64,000 bases of DNA from Pseudomonas fluorescens (GTDB taxonomy: Bacteria; Pseudomonadota; Gammaproteobacteria; Pseudomonadales; Pseudomonadaceae): the NCBI RefSeq assembly GCF_902498065.1, contig NZ_CABVIR010000003.1, positions 372,001 to 436,000 of the forward strand, in the 5' to 3' direction. A program made the translations under genes and the position numbers. The notes beneath the pieces were generated by a model, which was not told the DNA's origin, did no database searches, and saw nothing but the letters and a program-made list of their open reading frames with translations. The number at the start of each line of letters is the position of its first letter. Positions within the stretch are counted from its first letter, which is position 1. This document shows positions 45,741 through 55,639 of the stretch, one piece after another.

Positions 45741-45941
45741 ATGCGCATTCAGTTGAACGGCGAATCCCTTGAACTGCCCGACGGTGAAACCGTTGCGGCC
45801 CTGCTGACCCGTCTGGAACTGACCGGACGCCGGGTGGCGGTTGAACTCAATCTGGATATCGTCCCGCGCAGCCAGCATGCGGACACCACGTTGAACAACG
45901 GCGATAGCGTCGAAGTGGTTCACGCCATCGGCGGCGGCTAG
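45741..45941 (+). CDS. thiS: Sulfur carrier protein ThiS
   Basis: ThiS carries the sulfur atom, as a C-terminal thiocarboxylate, for the thiazole ring of thiamine. The 66-residue beta-grasp protein ends in the required Gly-Gly tail (VVHAIGGG). The frame can begin 6 codons earlier, but MRIQLNGESLELPDG is the standard start. It precedes thiG by 60 bases. Confidence 0.93.
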   Translation: MRIQLNGESLELPDGETVAALLTRLELTGRRVAVELNLDIVPRSQHADTTLNNGDSVEVVHAIGGG

Positions 45942-46001
45942 TCGCCCGGCCCGCAAGGGCACAGAATTCTGCAAGAACCTCACCCCTACAGAGGATTTCC
46001 C

Positions 46002-46796
46002 ATGAGCATCGTTCGTAGCGACAAGCCTTTCGTCCTGGCCGGTCGTACTTACCAGTCGCGTTTGCTGGTAGGCACCGGCAAGTACCGCGACATGGAAGAA
46101 ACCCGCCTGGCCATCGAGGCCTCGGGTGCCGAGATCGTCACCTTCGCCGTGCGCCGCACCAACCTCGGCCAGAACCCGGGCGAACCGAACCTGCTCGAAG
46201 TCCTGTCGCCGGATCGCTACACCTTCCTGCCTAACACCGCCGGTTGCTTCGACGCTACCGAAGCTGTGCGCACTTGTCGCCTGGCCCGTGAACTGCTCGG
46301 CGGCCACAACCTGGTGAAGCTGGAAGTGCTGGCGGACCAGAAAACCCTGTTCCCCAACGTCATCGAAACCCTCAAGGCCGCCGAAGTGCTGGTCAAGGAA
46401 GGTTTCGACGTGATGGTGTACACCAGCGATGACCCGATCATCGCCCGTCAACTGGCGGAAATCGGCGTTATCGCGGTCATGCCGCTGGCCGGTCTGATCG
46501 GCACGGGCCTGGGGATCTGCAACCCGTACAACCTGCAGATCATCCTCGAAGAAGCCAAGATCCCGGTACTGGTTGATGCCGGTGTCGGCACCGCTTCCGA
46601 CGCCACCATTGCCATGGAACTGGGTTGCGAAGCGGTGCTGATGAACTCGGCCATCGCCCATGCCCAGCAGCCGATCATGATGGCTGAAGCCATGAAACAC
46701 GCCATCGTTGCAGGCCGCCTGGCCTACCTCGCCGGCCGCATGCCGAAAAAACTCTATGCCAGCGCCTCTTCGCCGCTGGATGGTCTGATCAAGTAA
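46002..46796 (+). CDS. thiG: Thiazole synthase ThiG
   Basis: ThiG builds the thiazole phosphate of thiamine from deoxyxylulose phosphate, an imino acid and ThiS sulfur. The 264-residue TIM-barrel enzyme has [20 protein letters not shown], the Schiff-base lysine in [17 protein letters not shown], and the phosphate-binding end [31 protein letters not shown] precedes the ATG. Likely one operon with thiS and trmB. Confidence 0.96.
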   Translation: MSIVRSDKPFVLAGRTYQSRLLVGTGKYRDMEETRLAIEASGAEIVTFAVRRTNLGQNPGEPNLLEVLSPDRYTFLPNTAGCFDATEAVRTCRLARELLGGHNLVKLEVLADQKTLFPNVIETLKAAEVLVKEGFDVMVYTSDDPIIARQLAEIGVIAVMPLAGLIGTGLGICNPYNLQIILEEAKIPVLVDAGVGTASDATIAMELGCEAVLMNSAIAHAQQPIMMAEAMKHAIVAGRLAYLAGRMPKKLYASASSPLDGLIK

Positions 46797-46805
46797 GAGC
46801 CATTG

Positions 46806-47531
46806 ATGACTGAATCAAACGACACGCCAATCCAGACGGAAGAAGGCGACGAGCGCCAACACCGCCGCATCAAGAGTTTCGTGATGCGCGCCGGGCGCAT
46901 GACCGAAGGCCAGCAACGCGGCCTGGACCAGGGCACGCCGCTGTTTGTGCTGCCATTGGCTGATGCACCGGTGGACTTCGACCAGGTGTTCGGTCGCTCG
47001 GCACCGCGCTCGCTGGAAATCGGTTTCGGCATGGGCCATTCGTTGCTGGAAATGGCCGCTGCCTCGCCGGAACAGGATTTCATTGGCGTGGAAGTGCACC
47101 GGCCGGGTGTCGGTGCGCTGCTCAATGGCGTGCTGACTCAGGGCCTGACCAACCTGCGGGTCTACGATTGCGACGCAATCGAAGTGCTCAACCGTTGCAT
47201 CGCCGACAACAGCCTCGATCGCCTGATGCTGTTTTTCCCGGACCCGTGGCACAAGAGCCGTCACCACAAGCGCCGTATCGTTCAGGCGTCGTTCGCTGAA
47301 CTGGTGCGCAGCAAGTTGAAGGTCGGCGGTATTCTGCACATGGCCACCGACTGGGAACCGTACGCCGAGTACATGCTGGAAGTGATGAACGTGGCGCCGG
47401 GTTATCGCAACCTGGCCGAAGACGGCAAGTGCGTGCCGCGCCCGGCTGAACGGCCGATCACCAAGTTCGAACGCCGTGGCGAACGTCTTGGGCATGGCGT
47501 GTGGGATTTGAAGTTCGAAAAGCAGTCCTGA
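46806..47531 (+). CDS. trmB: tRNA (guanine46-N7)-methyltransferase TrmB
   Basis: TrmB places m7G at position 46 of tRNA. The 241-residue enzyme shows [15 protein letters not shown] (SAM site), [12 protein letters not shown], the family signature [18 protein letters not shown], and [14 protein letters not shown] one codon earlier is in frame; ATGACTGAATCA at 46806 is preferred. It begins 9 bases after thiG. Confidence 0.95.
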   Translation: MTESNDTPIQTEEGDERQHRRIKSFVMRAGRMTEGQQRGLDQGTPLFVLPLADAPVDFDQVFGRSAPRSLEIGFGMGHSLLEMAAASPEQDFIGVEVHRPGVGALLNGVLTQGLTNLRVYDCDAIEVLNRCIADNSLDRLMLFFPDPWHKSRHHKRRIVQASFAELVRSKLKVGGILHMATDWEPYAEYMLEVMNVAPGYRNLAEDGKCVPRPAERPITKFERRGERLGHGVWDLKFEKQS

Positions 47532-47546
47532 ACGGTAATACAAAAA

Positions 47547-47639
47547 CCTGTGGGAGCGGGCTTGCCCGCGATAGCGGTCTGACAGTCAACGTGGATGTTG
47601 AATGTTACGGCCTCATCGCGGGCAAGCCCGCTCCCACAA
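47547..47639. repeat. REP inverted pair j
   Basis: Two facing GAGCGGGCTTGCCCGCGA arms lie at the convergent trmB/DUF3392 junction. The spacer contains GATGTTGAAT and closely matches that of the pair at 1249, although the stem variant differs. Confidence 0.9.
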
Positions 47640-47659
47640 TGTTTTGTATGTGCTCAAAT

Positions 47660-47983
47660 TCAGCGGCGGTCGGCCACTACGCCGATCAGCACCAGCACCA
47701 CCAACAACACCGGCGCCAGGCTGTAGTTGTTGAACTGGCTCAGGCCTTTGATGATCCACGGCGTGGCGTAGATCAGCGCGAGGCCGCTGCCGACCATGCA
47801 CACCAAGGCCATCAGCGGGACGCGCAAGGCGCCGGCGATGCTGCCCAGGCGTTGGTCGACCCAGCCCTTTATGTCCGCGCCAAACAGCACCAGCAAACAG
47901 CCCACCAGTGCCAGAGAGATCTCCGACAGGTTGCTGCGGCTCCAGCGGGAGACGGTGGCGAGCAGGTCGAGTATCAAATCCAT
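47660..47983 (-). CDS. DUF3392 membrane protein
   Basis: The 107-residue protein has three hydrophobic segments (about 18-36, 50-75 and 85-104) and belongs to a small family of inner-membrane proteins of unknown role. The start MDLILDLLATVSRWSR follows an AGGG-rich stretch. It lies 22 bases downstream of hemW and may be its last operon member. Confidence 0.82.
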   Translation of the reverse strand: MDLILDLLATVSRWSRSNLSEISLALVGCLLVLFGADIKGWVDQRLGSIAGALRVPLMALVCMVGSGLALIYATPWIIKGLSQFNNYSLAPVLLVVLVLIGVVADRR

Positions 47984-48005
47984 TCGTTTTCCCTTAAGGC
48001 TGAAA

Positions 48006-49211
48006 TCAGCTCAGAAATTTCTGCAGCAAGTCATTGAGGAACAGTTGCCCGCGCTCGGTGGCCGCCAGACGTGACGGTTCGACCTGCAACAAGCCGCTTT
48101 GTTCGGCCTCGAGGCGGCCTTCGGCGAAGCTTTCCAGACTCAGGCCGGTCCGCTCCGGGTACAGCCGCGATTCGACGCCCTCGGTCAGGCGCAAGGCGTT
48201 CATCAGGAACTCGAACGGCATTTCTTCATTGGTCAGCGCTTTCTCGCCCGCCTTGAAGCTTTTCGCCGGGTTCAGGTAGTCCTTCGGCAGGCGCGTCTTC
48301 CAGGTGCGCACGATGCGCCCGTCCGGATGACTGAGCTTGCCGTGGGCGCCGGCGCCGATGCCGATGAAGTCACCGAAGCTCCAATAATTGAGATTGTGCC
48401 GCGCCGGACGCCCGGGCTGGGCATACGCCGAGACTTCGTATTGCGCGTAACCGTGCTCGGCGAGCAACGCCTGGCCGGCTTCCTGAATGTCCCACAGTGT
48501 GTCGTCTTCCGGCAGCGTCGGAGGCTGGTTCCAGAACACCGTGTTAGGTTCCAGCGTCAGCTGGTACCAGGACAAGTGGGTCGGATTCAAAGCGATGGCC
48601 TGACGCAGGTCGTTCAGGGCGTCGTCCAGCGACTGATCGGGCAAGCCGTGCATCAAGTCCAGGTTGAAGTTGTCGAACCCGGCCTGACGCGCCATGCCGG
48701 CGGCACGCACCGCTTCATCGCCGTTGTGAATCCGCCCCAGTGCCTTGAGTTTTTCTTCCTGAAAGCTCTGGATGCCGATCGACAGGCGATTGATGCCCAA
48801 TGCGCGGTAAGCAACAAACTTCTCTTGTTCGAAGGTGCCCGGATTGGCTTCCAGGGTGATTTCGATATCACTGGCAAACGCAATGCGCTGCTCGACGCCT
48901 TTGAGCAAACGGCCCAGTGCCTCGGCGCTGAACAGGCTCGGCGTGCCGCCACCAAAAAAGATCGAACTCAACTCACGGCCGTAAACCGCGTGCAGGTCCT
49001 GATCGAGGTCGGCCAACAAGGCGTCGACGTATTCCTGCTCCGGCAGCACCGGGCTGGCGGTGTGGGAATTGAAGTCGCAATAAGGGCATTTGCGCACACA
49101 CCACGGGATGTGGATGTACAACGCAAGGGGCGGCAGCACGGGAAGCGCGGCCCTAGGCGATTGTGCGGCGCCGCCGAAGATCAGCGGCGATGCGGATGAG
49201 TCGTGGGTCAT
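48006..49211 (-). CDS. hemW: Radical SAM heme chaperone HemW
   Basis: HemW is a radical SAM protein that binds heme and passes it to respiratory proteins; it was long misnamed as a second coproporphyrinogen oxidase. The 401-residue protein has the [10 protein letters not shown] cluster motif, FFGGGTPSL, and the HemW-specific [20 protein letters not shown]. The ATG at 49211 overlaps the rdgB stop by 4 bases; the frame upstream is open but lies within rdgB. Confidence 0.93.
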   Translation of the reverse strand: MTHDSSASPLIFGGAAQSPRAALPVLPPLALYIHIPWCVRKCPYCDFNSHTASPVLPEQEYVDALLADLDQDLHAVYGRELSSIFFGGGTPSLFSAEALGRLLKGVEQRIAFASDIEITLEANPGTFEQEKFVAYRALGINRLSIGIQSFQEEKLKALGRIHNGDEAVRAAGMARQAGFDNFNLDLMHGLPDQSLDDALNDLRQAIALNPTHLSWYQLTLEPNTVFWNQPPTLPEDDTLWDIQEAGQALLAEHGYAQYEVSAYAQPGRPARHNLNYWSFGDFIGIGAGAHGKLSHPDGRIVRTWKTRLPKDYLNPAKSFKAGEKALTNEEMPFEFLMNALRLTEGVESRLYPERTGLSLESFAEGRLEAEQSGLLQVEPSRLAATERGQLFLNDLLQKFLS

Positions 49212-49804
49212 TTCAAACCCAGACGCTGGCGCAGCAGATCCATTGCACGGGCGCGGTGACTGATTTGGTTCTTGTCGCTCGGGCTCAGCTCGGCGCTGGA
49301 GCAATCGCGTTCCGGCACCCAGAACAGCGGATCGTAACCAAAACCGTGCTCACCACTGGCCTGGGTCAGGATGCGCCCATGCCACAGCCCTTCGCAAAGG
49401 ATCGGCAGCGGGTCATCAGCATGACGCACCAGCGCCAGCACGCAAACGAACTGTGCGCCGCGCTCGGCTTGCGGCACATCCTTCAAGGCATCGAGCAGTT
49501 TGGCGTTGTTCGCCGCGTCGCCCTGGCCATCGGCATAACGGGCCGAGTAGATCCCCGGCGCACCGCCAAGGAAATCCACCGCCAGCCCCGAGTCGTCGGC
49601 CAGCGCCGGCAGGCCGGAAATGCGCGCAGCGTTACGGGCCTTGAGGATGGCGTTCTCGACGAACGACAGACCGGTTTCTTCAGGCTCGACATTGCTGAAC
49701 TCGCCGATCGAGCGCAGTTGCACCGAGTCGCCGAGCATGGCCTGGAGTTCCTTGAGTTTGCCGGCGTTGTGGCTGGCCAGTACGAGTTGCGTGAAGTTGA
49801 TCAT
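49208..49804 (-). CDS. rdgB: dITP/XTP pyrophosphatase
   Basis: RdgB removes non-canonical purine nucleotides (dITP, XTP) from the pool. The 198-residue enzyme has the N-terminal [39 protein letters not shown], and C-terminal [12 protein letters not shown] and SHRARA. It overlaps both neighbours by 4 bases (ATGA), so DUF4426-rdgB-hemW is one coupled operon. Confidence 0.95.
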   Translation of the reverse strand: MINFTQLVLASHNAGKLKELQAMLGDSVQLRSIGEFSNVEPEETGLSFVENAILKARNAARISGLPALADDSGLAVDFLGGAPGIYSARYADGQGDAANNAKLLDALKDVPQAERGAQFVCVLALVRHADDPLPILCEGLWHGRILTQASGEHGFGYDPLFWVPERDCSSAELSPSDKNQISHRARAMDLLRQRLGLK

Positions 49805-50235
49805 TCGCCGGGGAAAAGCTCTTGGTTGAAATTGATGGTGTTGATTTTGTCACCGTTCTGCACCTTGATCTCGAAGGTGCGGACTTCCTGCTGCTCGACC
49901 GGGTATTGAGCGATGTAGTAGACCGCGCCCTGTTCGGTGATCTGCTTGAACTTCAATGGCACAGTCTGGCTGGTGAGGTCTTTGACCGTACCGCTGACGT
50001 TAGAGATCAGCGGTTTGCCGTCCTTGATCACCGAGACGTTGATCACGCCCTGGTTCTTGCTGCGGATCAGCTCGGCCGATTTGGCGATGTCCGGTGTCAG
50101 GAACGTGGAGTTGAAGGTGTTGTAGTGCACCGTCACGTCGCCAAAGGTTTCCTGGCGCTCGCCCTTGATGATGTCGGCAGCCATCGCGGTGACGCTCAGG
50201 CAGGCAGTAACTAAAAACAGTGCTAGACGACCCAT
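49801..50235 (-). CDS. Secreted DUF4426 protein
   Basis: The 144-residue protein has a signal peptide ([19 protein letters not shown], cut before ADIIKG) and one DUF4426 domain, a predicted periplasmic beta-sandwich of unknown function. It overlaps rdgB by 4 bases and follows metW by 26 bases, so it lies inside the metX-metW-DUF4426-rdgB-hemW series. Confidence 0.88.
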   Translation of the reverse strand: MGRLALFLVTACLSVTAMAADIIKGERQETFGDVTVHYNTFNSTFLTPDIAKSAELIRSKNQGVINVSVIKDGKPLISNVSGTVKDLTSQTVPLKFKQITEQGAVYYIAQYPVEQQEVRTFEIKVQNGDKINTINFNQELFPGE

Positions 50236-50261
50236 GATCGTTCTCCTTGGAATGTCGTGGT

Positions 50262-50882
50262 TCAGACCGCGACCTTGTGATCCTGCAGCCCTGGACTGCT
50301 GACGCGGTAAATACCGATCTCACCTAACAGATTAGGCCATAGCTTACTGGCCCACCCGTGCCGATGCTGTTGATCCACGGCAAGCCGATCAATGACCTTG
50401 GCTTCACGTTCGCGGCAAAGTGCTTCAAAGTCTTCGAAGGTGCAGAAGTGGATGTTCGGCGTGTTGTACCAGGTGTACGGCAGAAACTCCGACACCGGCA
50501 TCCGGCCCTTGCTTGCCAGGTACCAGCGGCAGCGCCAGTGACCGAAGTTGGGGAAGGTGATGATGCACTGGCGACCGACCCGCAGCATTTCGTCGAGGAT
50601 CTTGTCCGGATAGTGCACGGCTTGCAGCGCCTGGGTCATGACCACGATGTCGAAGCTGTTGCTGGCAAAGTTGCCCAGGCCCTTGTCCAGGTCCTGCTCG
50701 ATGACGTTGATGCCCTTGGCCACGCACTCGGCGATGTTGTCCGGGTCGTTTTCCAGGCCGTAGCCGGTGACTTGCTTGTGGTCCCGCAGCCAGGTCAGCA
50801 GCTCGCCGTCACCGCAACCGAGGTCGAGCACGCGGCTGCCGGCGGGGATCCATTCCTGGATGATTTCCAGATCAGCTCTCAT
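50262..50882 (-). CDS. metW: MetW, methionine biosynthesis methyltransferase-like protein
   Basis: MetW is a SAM-dependent methyltransferase-fold protein (206 residues) that assists MetX in homoserine activation. Motifs are VLDLGCGDGELLTWL, GYGLENDPDNIAECVAKG and IDVVVMTQ-like SFDIVVMTQALQ. It follows metX by 7 bases, the usual metX-metW pair. Its direct biochemical role is not fully settled. Confidence 0.93.
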   Translation of the reverse strand: MRADLEIIQEWIPAGSRVLDLGCGDGELLTWLRDHKQVTGYGLENDPDNIAECVAKGINVIEQDLDKGLGNFASNSFDIVVMTQALQAVHYPDKILDEMLRVGRQCIITFPNFGHWRCRWYLASKGRMPVSEFLPYTWYNTPNIHFCTFEDFEALCREREAKVIDRLAVDQQHRHGWASKLWPNLLGEIGIYRVSSPGLQDHKVAV

Positions 50883-50889
50883 GGCTTTC

Positions 50890-52029
50890 TCACAACGAAA
50901 TACGGTTCATGTAGTTGCTGAACGCCTGCAAGTAACGCGGGATCGGAATCAGGAAGGCGTCGTGGCCTTGCGGAGCGTCGATCTCGAGGTAGCAGACGTC
51001 CTTCTTGGCCGCCATCAGCGCGTCCACCAGTTCCCGGGAGCGGGCAGGGGAGAAGCGCCAGTCGGTGGTGAAGGACATCACGCAGAACTTGGCCTTGGCA
51101 TTGGCGAAGGTTTTCGCCAGGTCATCGTCAAAGTTGGCTGCCGGGTCGAAGTAGTCCAGCGCCTTGGTCATCAGTAAGTAGGTGTTGGCGTCGAAACGCC
51201 CGGAGAACTCTTCACCCTGATAACGCAGGTAGCTTTCGACCTGGAACTCGACACTGTGGAAGTCGTAGTTGAGCTTTTCGCTCTTCAGGCCGCGGCCGAA
51301 TTTTTCGCCCATCGAGTCATCGGACAGGTAGGTGATGTGCCCGACCATCCGCGCCAGCATCAAGCCGCGCTTGGGGATCACGCCCGCTTCCTGGAACGAA
51401 CCGCCGTGGAATTCGGGGTCGGTGAGGATCGCCTGGCGTGCGACTTCGTTGAAAGCGATGTTCTGCGCCGACAGTTTCGGTGCCGAGGCGATGGCCAGGC
51501 AGTGACGAATTCGATCGGGGTAGGTGATGCTCCACTGCATCGCCTGCATGCCGCCGAGGCTGCCACCAATCACGGCGGCCCATTGGCTGATGCCGATCCG
51601 GTCGGCCAGACGTGCCTGGCTGTGCACCCAGTCTTCCACGGTCAGTACCGGGAAATCGGCGCCGAACGGCTTGCCGGTTTCCGGGTTGATGCTGCTCGGG
51701 CCGGTGGAACCGTTGCAACCGCCGAGGTTGTTCAGGCTGACCACGAAGAACTTGTTGGTGTCGATCGGCTTGCCGGGGCCGATGCAGCTGTCCCACCAGC
51801 CGGGCTTGCGGTCGTCGGGGCTGTGGAAACCGGCGGCGTGATGGTGACCGGACAAGGCGTGGCAAATCAGCACGGCGTTGCTCGCCGTGGCATTCAGCGT
51901 GCCGTAGGTTTCGTAAATAAGGTCATACGCTGGGAGCGAACGGCCGCAGGCCAGGGCCAGAGGTTCGCTGAAGTGCGCCACTTGCGGCGTCACCAGACCA
52001 ACAGAATCGGCGGGAAAGGCAGTTGGCAT
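50890..52029 (-). CDS. metX: Homoserine O-succinyltransferase/acetyltransferase MetX
   Basis: MetX acylates homoserine as the first committed step to methionine; in Pseudomonas the donor is generally succinyl-CoA. The 379-residue alpha/beta hydrolase-fold enzyme has [17 protein letters not shown], the nucleophile serine in [14 protein letters not shown], and the acid/His pair in [12 protein letters not shown] and [10 protein letters not shown]. Length equals that of P. aeruginosa MetX. It starts the metXW operon, with a REP pair 100 bases upstream. Confidence 0.94.
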   Translation of the reverse strand: MPTAFPADSVGLVTPQVAHFSEPLALACGRSLPAYDLIYETYGTLNATASNAVLICHALSGHHHAAGFHSPDDRKPGWWDSCIGPGKPIDTNKFFVVSLNNLGGCNGSTGPSSINPETGKPFGADFPVLTVEDWVHSQARLADRIGISQWAAVIGGSLGGMQAMQWSITYPDRIRHCLAIASAPKLSAQNIAFNEVARQAILTDPEFHGGSFQEAGVIPKRGLMLARMVGHITYLSDDSMGEKFGRGLKSEKLNYDFHSVEFQVESYLRYQGEEFSGRFDANTYLLMTKALDYFDPAANFDDDLAKTFANAKAKFCVMSFTTDWRFSPARSRELVDALMAAKKDVCYLEIDAPQGHDAFLIPIPRYLQAFSNYMNRISL

Positions 52030-52130
52030 CGACCCTGCTCTCGTTGAAATGAGGCGTAAGTCTAAAGACCGGTGGGGTTAGCGGCAAGCGAAGGCCGGGC
52101 CTCAATTCATTCAGTTAGACCGAGGCGCGC

Positions 52131-52199
52131 CCATCGCGGGCAAGCCCGCTCCCACAGGTATTGTGCAACTCCTGTGGGAGCGGGCTTGCCCCGCGATGA
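52131..52199. repeat. REP inverted pair k
   Basis: Two facing GAGCGGGCTTGCCCGCGA arms with a short 17-20 base spacer lie between yggT and metX, which run the same way. The right arm has one extra C (TTGCCCCGCG). Confidence 0.9.
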
Positions 52200-52232
52200 A
52201 CGATGACTCGGTTTAACAGGTTATCGCCCGCT

Positions 52233-52823
52233 TCAGATCAGCCCGAGCAGCCCTTGCGGCATCAGCGCAAAGTAGGCCAGGCGCGGGATCAGCCAGCTTT
52301 GCAGCAACTGGATCACGATAAACGCAAAGATCGGCGAGATGTCGAGACCACCCAGGTTCGGAATGATCCGACGGAACGGGGCGAGTACCGGTTCGGTAAT
52401 CTGCGCGACCAGCTCGGCGCCCGGGTTGTGGCTCCCCGGGGCGACCCAGGACAGAATCACGCTGATGATCATTGCGTAAAACAGAATGTTCAAAAACAGC
52501 GAGAACAGCGCAATCAGAGACCAAGGCACCAACAGCAACCAGTCGACCATGAAGCCTTTGAGCGCCAGGATGACCGCGATCAACAGCATCTGCACGATCA
52601 GCGCCAGCACCAGCGACGACATATCCAGCCCGAACATGCTCGGGATGACCCGGCGCAGCGGTTTGAGCAGCGGCTGGGTGGCCTTGACGATGAACTGGCA
52701 GAGCGGGTTGTAAAAGTTCGCCCGGACCAGTTGCAGGATGAAACGCAACAGCACGATCAGCAGGTACAGGCTGCCCAGGGTTTTGATGATGAAAATGGCA
52801 GCGTCATTGAGTCCGAGCATCAT
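52233..52823 (-). CDS. yggT: YggT-family membrane protein
   Basis: The 196-residue protein contains two YggT repeats, each with two membrane helices. Each repeat ends in a similar P-x-L-x-P-(L/F)-R-R-(V/I)-I-P motif (PLLKPLRRVIPSMFGLDMSS and PVLAPFRRIIPNLGGLDISP). The family is linked to potassium/osmotic adaptation but poorly defined. It follows proC by 21 bases in the yggS-proC-yggT order common in proteobacteria. Confidence 0.9.
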   Translation of the reverse strand: MMLGLNDAAIFIIKTLGSLYLLIVLLRFILQLVRANFYNPLCQFIVKATQPLLKPLRRVIPSMFGLDMSSLVLALIVQMLLIAVILALKGFMVDWLLLVPWSLIALFSLFLNILFYAMIISVILSWVAPGSHNPGAELVAQITEPVLAPFRRIIPNLGGLDISPIFAFIVIQLLQSWLIPRLAYFALMPQGLLGLI

Positions 52824-52844
52824 TGATTCCTTTGTAAGAGCTGA

Positions 52845-53663
52845 TTAGCGGCCAAGTTGCTCAGCCATCTCGGCCGAGCGGTGCGCAGCGGCGCCGAGTG
52901 CTTTTTCCACCAGCGCTTCGAAGCCGCCAGCCTGGAACGATTTGATTGCAGCTTCTGTAGTGCCCGCCGGCGAAGTTACACGGCGACGCAGTTCTGCCGC
53001 GTCGACATCGCTGGCAACCGCCATGTGCGCGGCGCCCAGGGCGGTTTGCAGGGTCAGTTGCGCGGCGATATCGGCCGGCAGACCGAGCTTCACGCCGGCG
53101 GCGGTCATGGCTTCGATCAGCAGGAAGAAGTACGCAGGGCCCGAGCCGGAGACGGCGGTGACCGCGTCCAGTTGCTGTTCTTCGTTCAACCACACGGCGA
53201 TGCCAACGGCCGACAGCAGCTCTTGCGCCTGTTGGCGTTGTTCTGCGGTGACTTCGGCGGTGGCGAACAAGCCGCTCACGCCCTGACGCAGCAGCGCCGG
53301 GGTGTTGGGCATGCAGCGCACGATCGGTTGCGCGCCGAGCCAGTTGTTCATGCTGGCGCAGGTGATCCCGGCGGCGATCGACACCACCAGTTGATTCGGT
53401 TTCAAGCTCGGGCGAAGTGCTTCGCAGACGGCTTTCATCGCTTGCGGTTTGACTGCCAGAACAACGACGTCGGCGCCTTGAATGGCGTCGGCGTTGTCGG
53501 CGAATACGTCGATGCCGTGTTCGGCGTTCACTTTGGCGCGGGTTTCAGCGCCCGGATCGCTGGCGCGTAGCTGCGCGGCGTCCAGACCTTTGGCGCGCAG
53601 GCCGCCGATCAGGCTGGCGGCCATGTTGCCGGCACCGATAAAGGCAATACGAGTGTTGCTCAT
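52845..53663 (-). CDS. proC: Pyrroline-5-carboxylate reductase
   Basis: ProC makes proline from pyrroline-5-carboxylate with NAD(P)H. The 272-residue enzyme has the N-terminal dinucleotide motif IAFIGAGNMAASLIGG, VVLAVKPQAM, RCMPNTPALLRQG, and the C-terminal VTSPAGTTEAAI signature. It follows yggS by 25 bases. Confidence 0.96.
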   Translation of the reverse strand: MSNTRIAFIGAGNMAASLIGGLRAKGLDAAQLRASDPGAETRAKVNAEHGIDVFADNADAIQGADVVVLAVKPQAMKAVCEALRPSLKPNQLVVSIAAGITCASMNNWLGAQPIVRCMPNTPALLRQGVSGLFATAEVTAEQRQQAQELLSAVGIAVWLNEEQQLDAVTAVSGSGPAYFFLLIEAMTAAGVKLGLPADIAAQLTLQTALGAAHMAVASDVDAAELRRRVTSPAGTTEAAIKSFQAGGFEALVEKALGAAAHRSAEMAEQLGR

Positions 53664-53688
53664 GTCAGGTCCTTATAAAAGAAAGCCA

Positions 53689-54375
53689 TCAAGGTTGGCT
53701 GTAATCACGGGCGCCAAAGAGAGCCGTACCGATACGGACCCATGTGGCGCCTTGAGCGATGGCCGACTCGAGGTCGTGGCTCATGCCCATGGAAAGTGTG
53801 TCGAGCGGCAGGTTCAGGCTGGCTTGCAGGCTCTGCACGGCCGCAAATGCGGCGTCCTGGGCGGCGCGATCTTCCGTCGGCTCGGGAATCGCCATCAGCC
53901 CGCGCAGTTTGATGCGTGGCAGTTCACTGATGGCCTTGGCCAAAGCCGGCAGGTCGGCCGGGGTGCAGCCGGATTTGCTGGCTTCACCGCTGACGTTGAC
54001 CTGGATGCAGATGTTCAGTGGCGGCAGATCGACAGGACGTTGTTCGGACAGCCGTTGTGCGATTTTCAAGCGATCCACGGAATGCACCCAGGCGAAGTGC
54101 TCGGCGATAGCCCGAGTCTTGTTCGATTGAATGGGGCCGATGAAGTGCCAGATCAAGGGCAGGTCGGCCAATTCGAGCTGTTTGCTCAGGGCTTCCTGCA
54201 AGTAGTTTTCGCCAAAGTCGCGCAGTCCGGCGGCATGCGCTTCGCGCAGGGCCTCGGCGGGCTTGGTCTTGCTCACGGCCAGGAGCTGGACGCTGTGCTC
54301 GTCGCGGTGGGCGGCAAGGGCGGCAGCCCGGATGCGTGAACTAACCAGGGCAATGTTGTCTGCTATCGTGGACAT
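53689..54375 (-). CDS. yggS: PLP homeostasis protein YggS/PLPBP
   Basis: YggS binds pyridoxal phosphate and keeps its level balanced; it has no known catalytic activity. The 228-residue TIM-barrel protein has the PLP lysine in LLAVSKTKPAEAL, FGENYLQEAL, WHFIGPIQSNK and the phosphate-binding GMSHDLESAIAQGATWVRIG. Divergent to pilT across 57 bases. Confidence 0.94.
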   Translation of the reverse strand: MSTIADNIALVSSRIRAAALAAHRDEHSVQLLAVSKTKPAEALREAHAAGLRDFGENYLQEALSKQLELADLPLIWHFIGPIQSNKTRAIAEHFAWVHSVDRLKIAQRLSEQRPVDLPPLNICIQVNVSGEASKSGCTPADLPALAKAISELPRIKLRGLMAIPEPTEDRAAQDAAFAAVQSLQASLNLPLDTLSMGMSHDLESAIAQGATWVRIGTALFGARDYSQP

Positions 54376-54432
54376 TCAAGAGGCGCCAGCGGGTCTGAGG
54401 TTGGCGGCATTCTACTGGAATTGAGGAGTGCT

Positions 54433-55467
54433 ATGGATATCACTGAGCTGCTGGCTTTCAGCGCCAAGCAGGGCGCGTCCGACTTGCACCTGTCGGCCGG
54501 CCTGCCACCGATGATTCGCGTCGACGGCGATGTACGACGCATCAATCTGCCAGCCCTGGACCACAAGGAAGTTCAGGAGCTGGTCTACGACATCATGAAC
54601 GACACCCAGCGGGTGGACTTCGAGAAGCACCTGGAAACCGATTTTTCCTTTGAAGTGCCGGGTGTTGCGCGTTTTCGGGTCAATGCGTTCAACCAGAACC
54701 GGGGCGCCGGCGCGGTGTTCCGGACCATTCCGTCGAAGGTCCTGAGCATGGACGACCTGGGGATGGGGGAAGTGTTTCGCAAGATTACCGACTCCCCCCG
54801 TGGCCTGGTGCTGGTCACCGGCCCGACCGGTTCCGGCAAGTCCACCACCCTGGCGGCGATGATCGATTACCTGAATAACAATCGTCATCACCACATCCTG
54901 ACCATTGAAGACCCGATCGAGTTCGTCCACGAATCACGCAAATGCCTGATCAATCAGCGCGAAGTCCATCGCGATACCCGCAGCTTCGCCACGGCGTTGC
55001 GCTCGGCGTTGCGGGAGGACCCGGATGTGATTCTGGTGGGCGAGATGCGTGATCTGGAGACTATTCGTCTGGCGCTGACGGCTGCCGAGACCGGTCATCT
55101 GGTGTTTGGCACGTTGCACACCACGTCGGCGGCGAAAACCATCGACCGGGTGGTAGACGTGTTTCCGGGGGATGAGAAGTCGATGGTGCGTTCCATGCTG
55201 TCCGAGTCATTGCTGGCGGTGGTGTCGCAGACGCTGGTGAAGAAGATCGGCGGCGGGCGCATTGCGGCGCATGAAATCATGCTGGGGACATCGGCGATCC
55301 GTAACCTGATCCGCGAGGATAAAGTGGCGCAGATGTACTCGTCGATTCAGACCGGTGGGAATCTGGGGATGCAGACGCTGGATATGTGCTTGAAGGAATT
55401 GGTGACCAAGGGTTTGATCAGTCGCGAGCATGCGCGGGAGAAGGCGCGGTCGCCGGATAATTTTTGA
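54433..55467 (+). CDS. pilT: Type IV pilus retraction ATPase PilT
   Basis: PilT powers pilus retraction for twitching motility. The 344-residue hexameric ATPase has Walker A GPTGSGKST (130-138), the Asp and His boxes (EDPIEFVHESRKCLINQREV), Walker B-type DVILVGEMRD, and the PilT-specific AIRNLIRE near the end. The ATG at 54433 with GAGGAG upstream is the family start. In P. aeruginosa pilU follows directly; here no second ATPase follows, and a REP pair and a terminator come next. Confidence 0.96.
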   Translation: MDITELLAFSAKQGASDLHLSAGLPPMIRVDGDVRRINLPALDHKEVQELVYDIMNDTQRVDFEKHLETDFSFEVPGVARFRVNAFNQNRGAGAVFRTIPSKVLSMDDLGMGEVFRKITDSPRGLVLVTGPTGSGKSTTLAAMIDYLNNNRHHHILTIEDPIEFVHESRKCLINQREVHRDTRSFATALRSALREDPDVILVGEMRDLETIRLALTAAETGHLVFGTLHTTSAAKTIDRVVDVFPGDEKSMVRSMLSESLLAVVSQTLVKKIGGGRIAAHEIMLGTSAIRNLIREDKVAQMYSSIQTGGNLGMQTLDMCLKELVTKGLISREHAREKARSPDNF

Positions 55468-55494
55468 CCGGGAGATGTGTAGTGCTTTCAATGG

Positions 55495-55594
55495 CCCCTT
55501 CGCGGGCAAGCCCGCTTCCACAAGGATTTATGGCGTACACAAATTGTGTGAACACCTCTGAAACCTGTGGGAGCGAGCCTGCTCGCGATGGGGG
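55495..55594. repeat. REP inverted pair l (mixed arms)
   Basis: The left arm is the CGCGGGCAAGCCCGCTTCCA type and the right arm the TGTGGGAGCGAGCCTGCTCG type, so two stem variants are combined. Spacer contains ACACAAATTGTGTGAACAC. Convergent pilT/NlpC junction. Confidence 0.88.
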
Positions 55595-55604
55595 CATCAT
55601 GGCC

Positions 55605-55635
55605 AAAAAAAATCCCGGATCAGATCCGGGATTTT
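55605..55635. terminator. Bidirectional terminator between pilT and the NlpC/P60 gene
   Basis: AAAAAAAATCCCGGAT-CAG-ATCCGGGATTTTC is a perfect stem with an A run on one side and a T run on the other, five bases from the NlpC/P60 stop. It should serve both convergent genes. Confidence 0.92.
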
Positions 55636-55639
55636 CAAA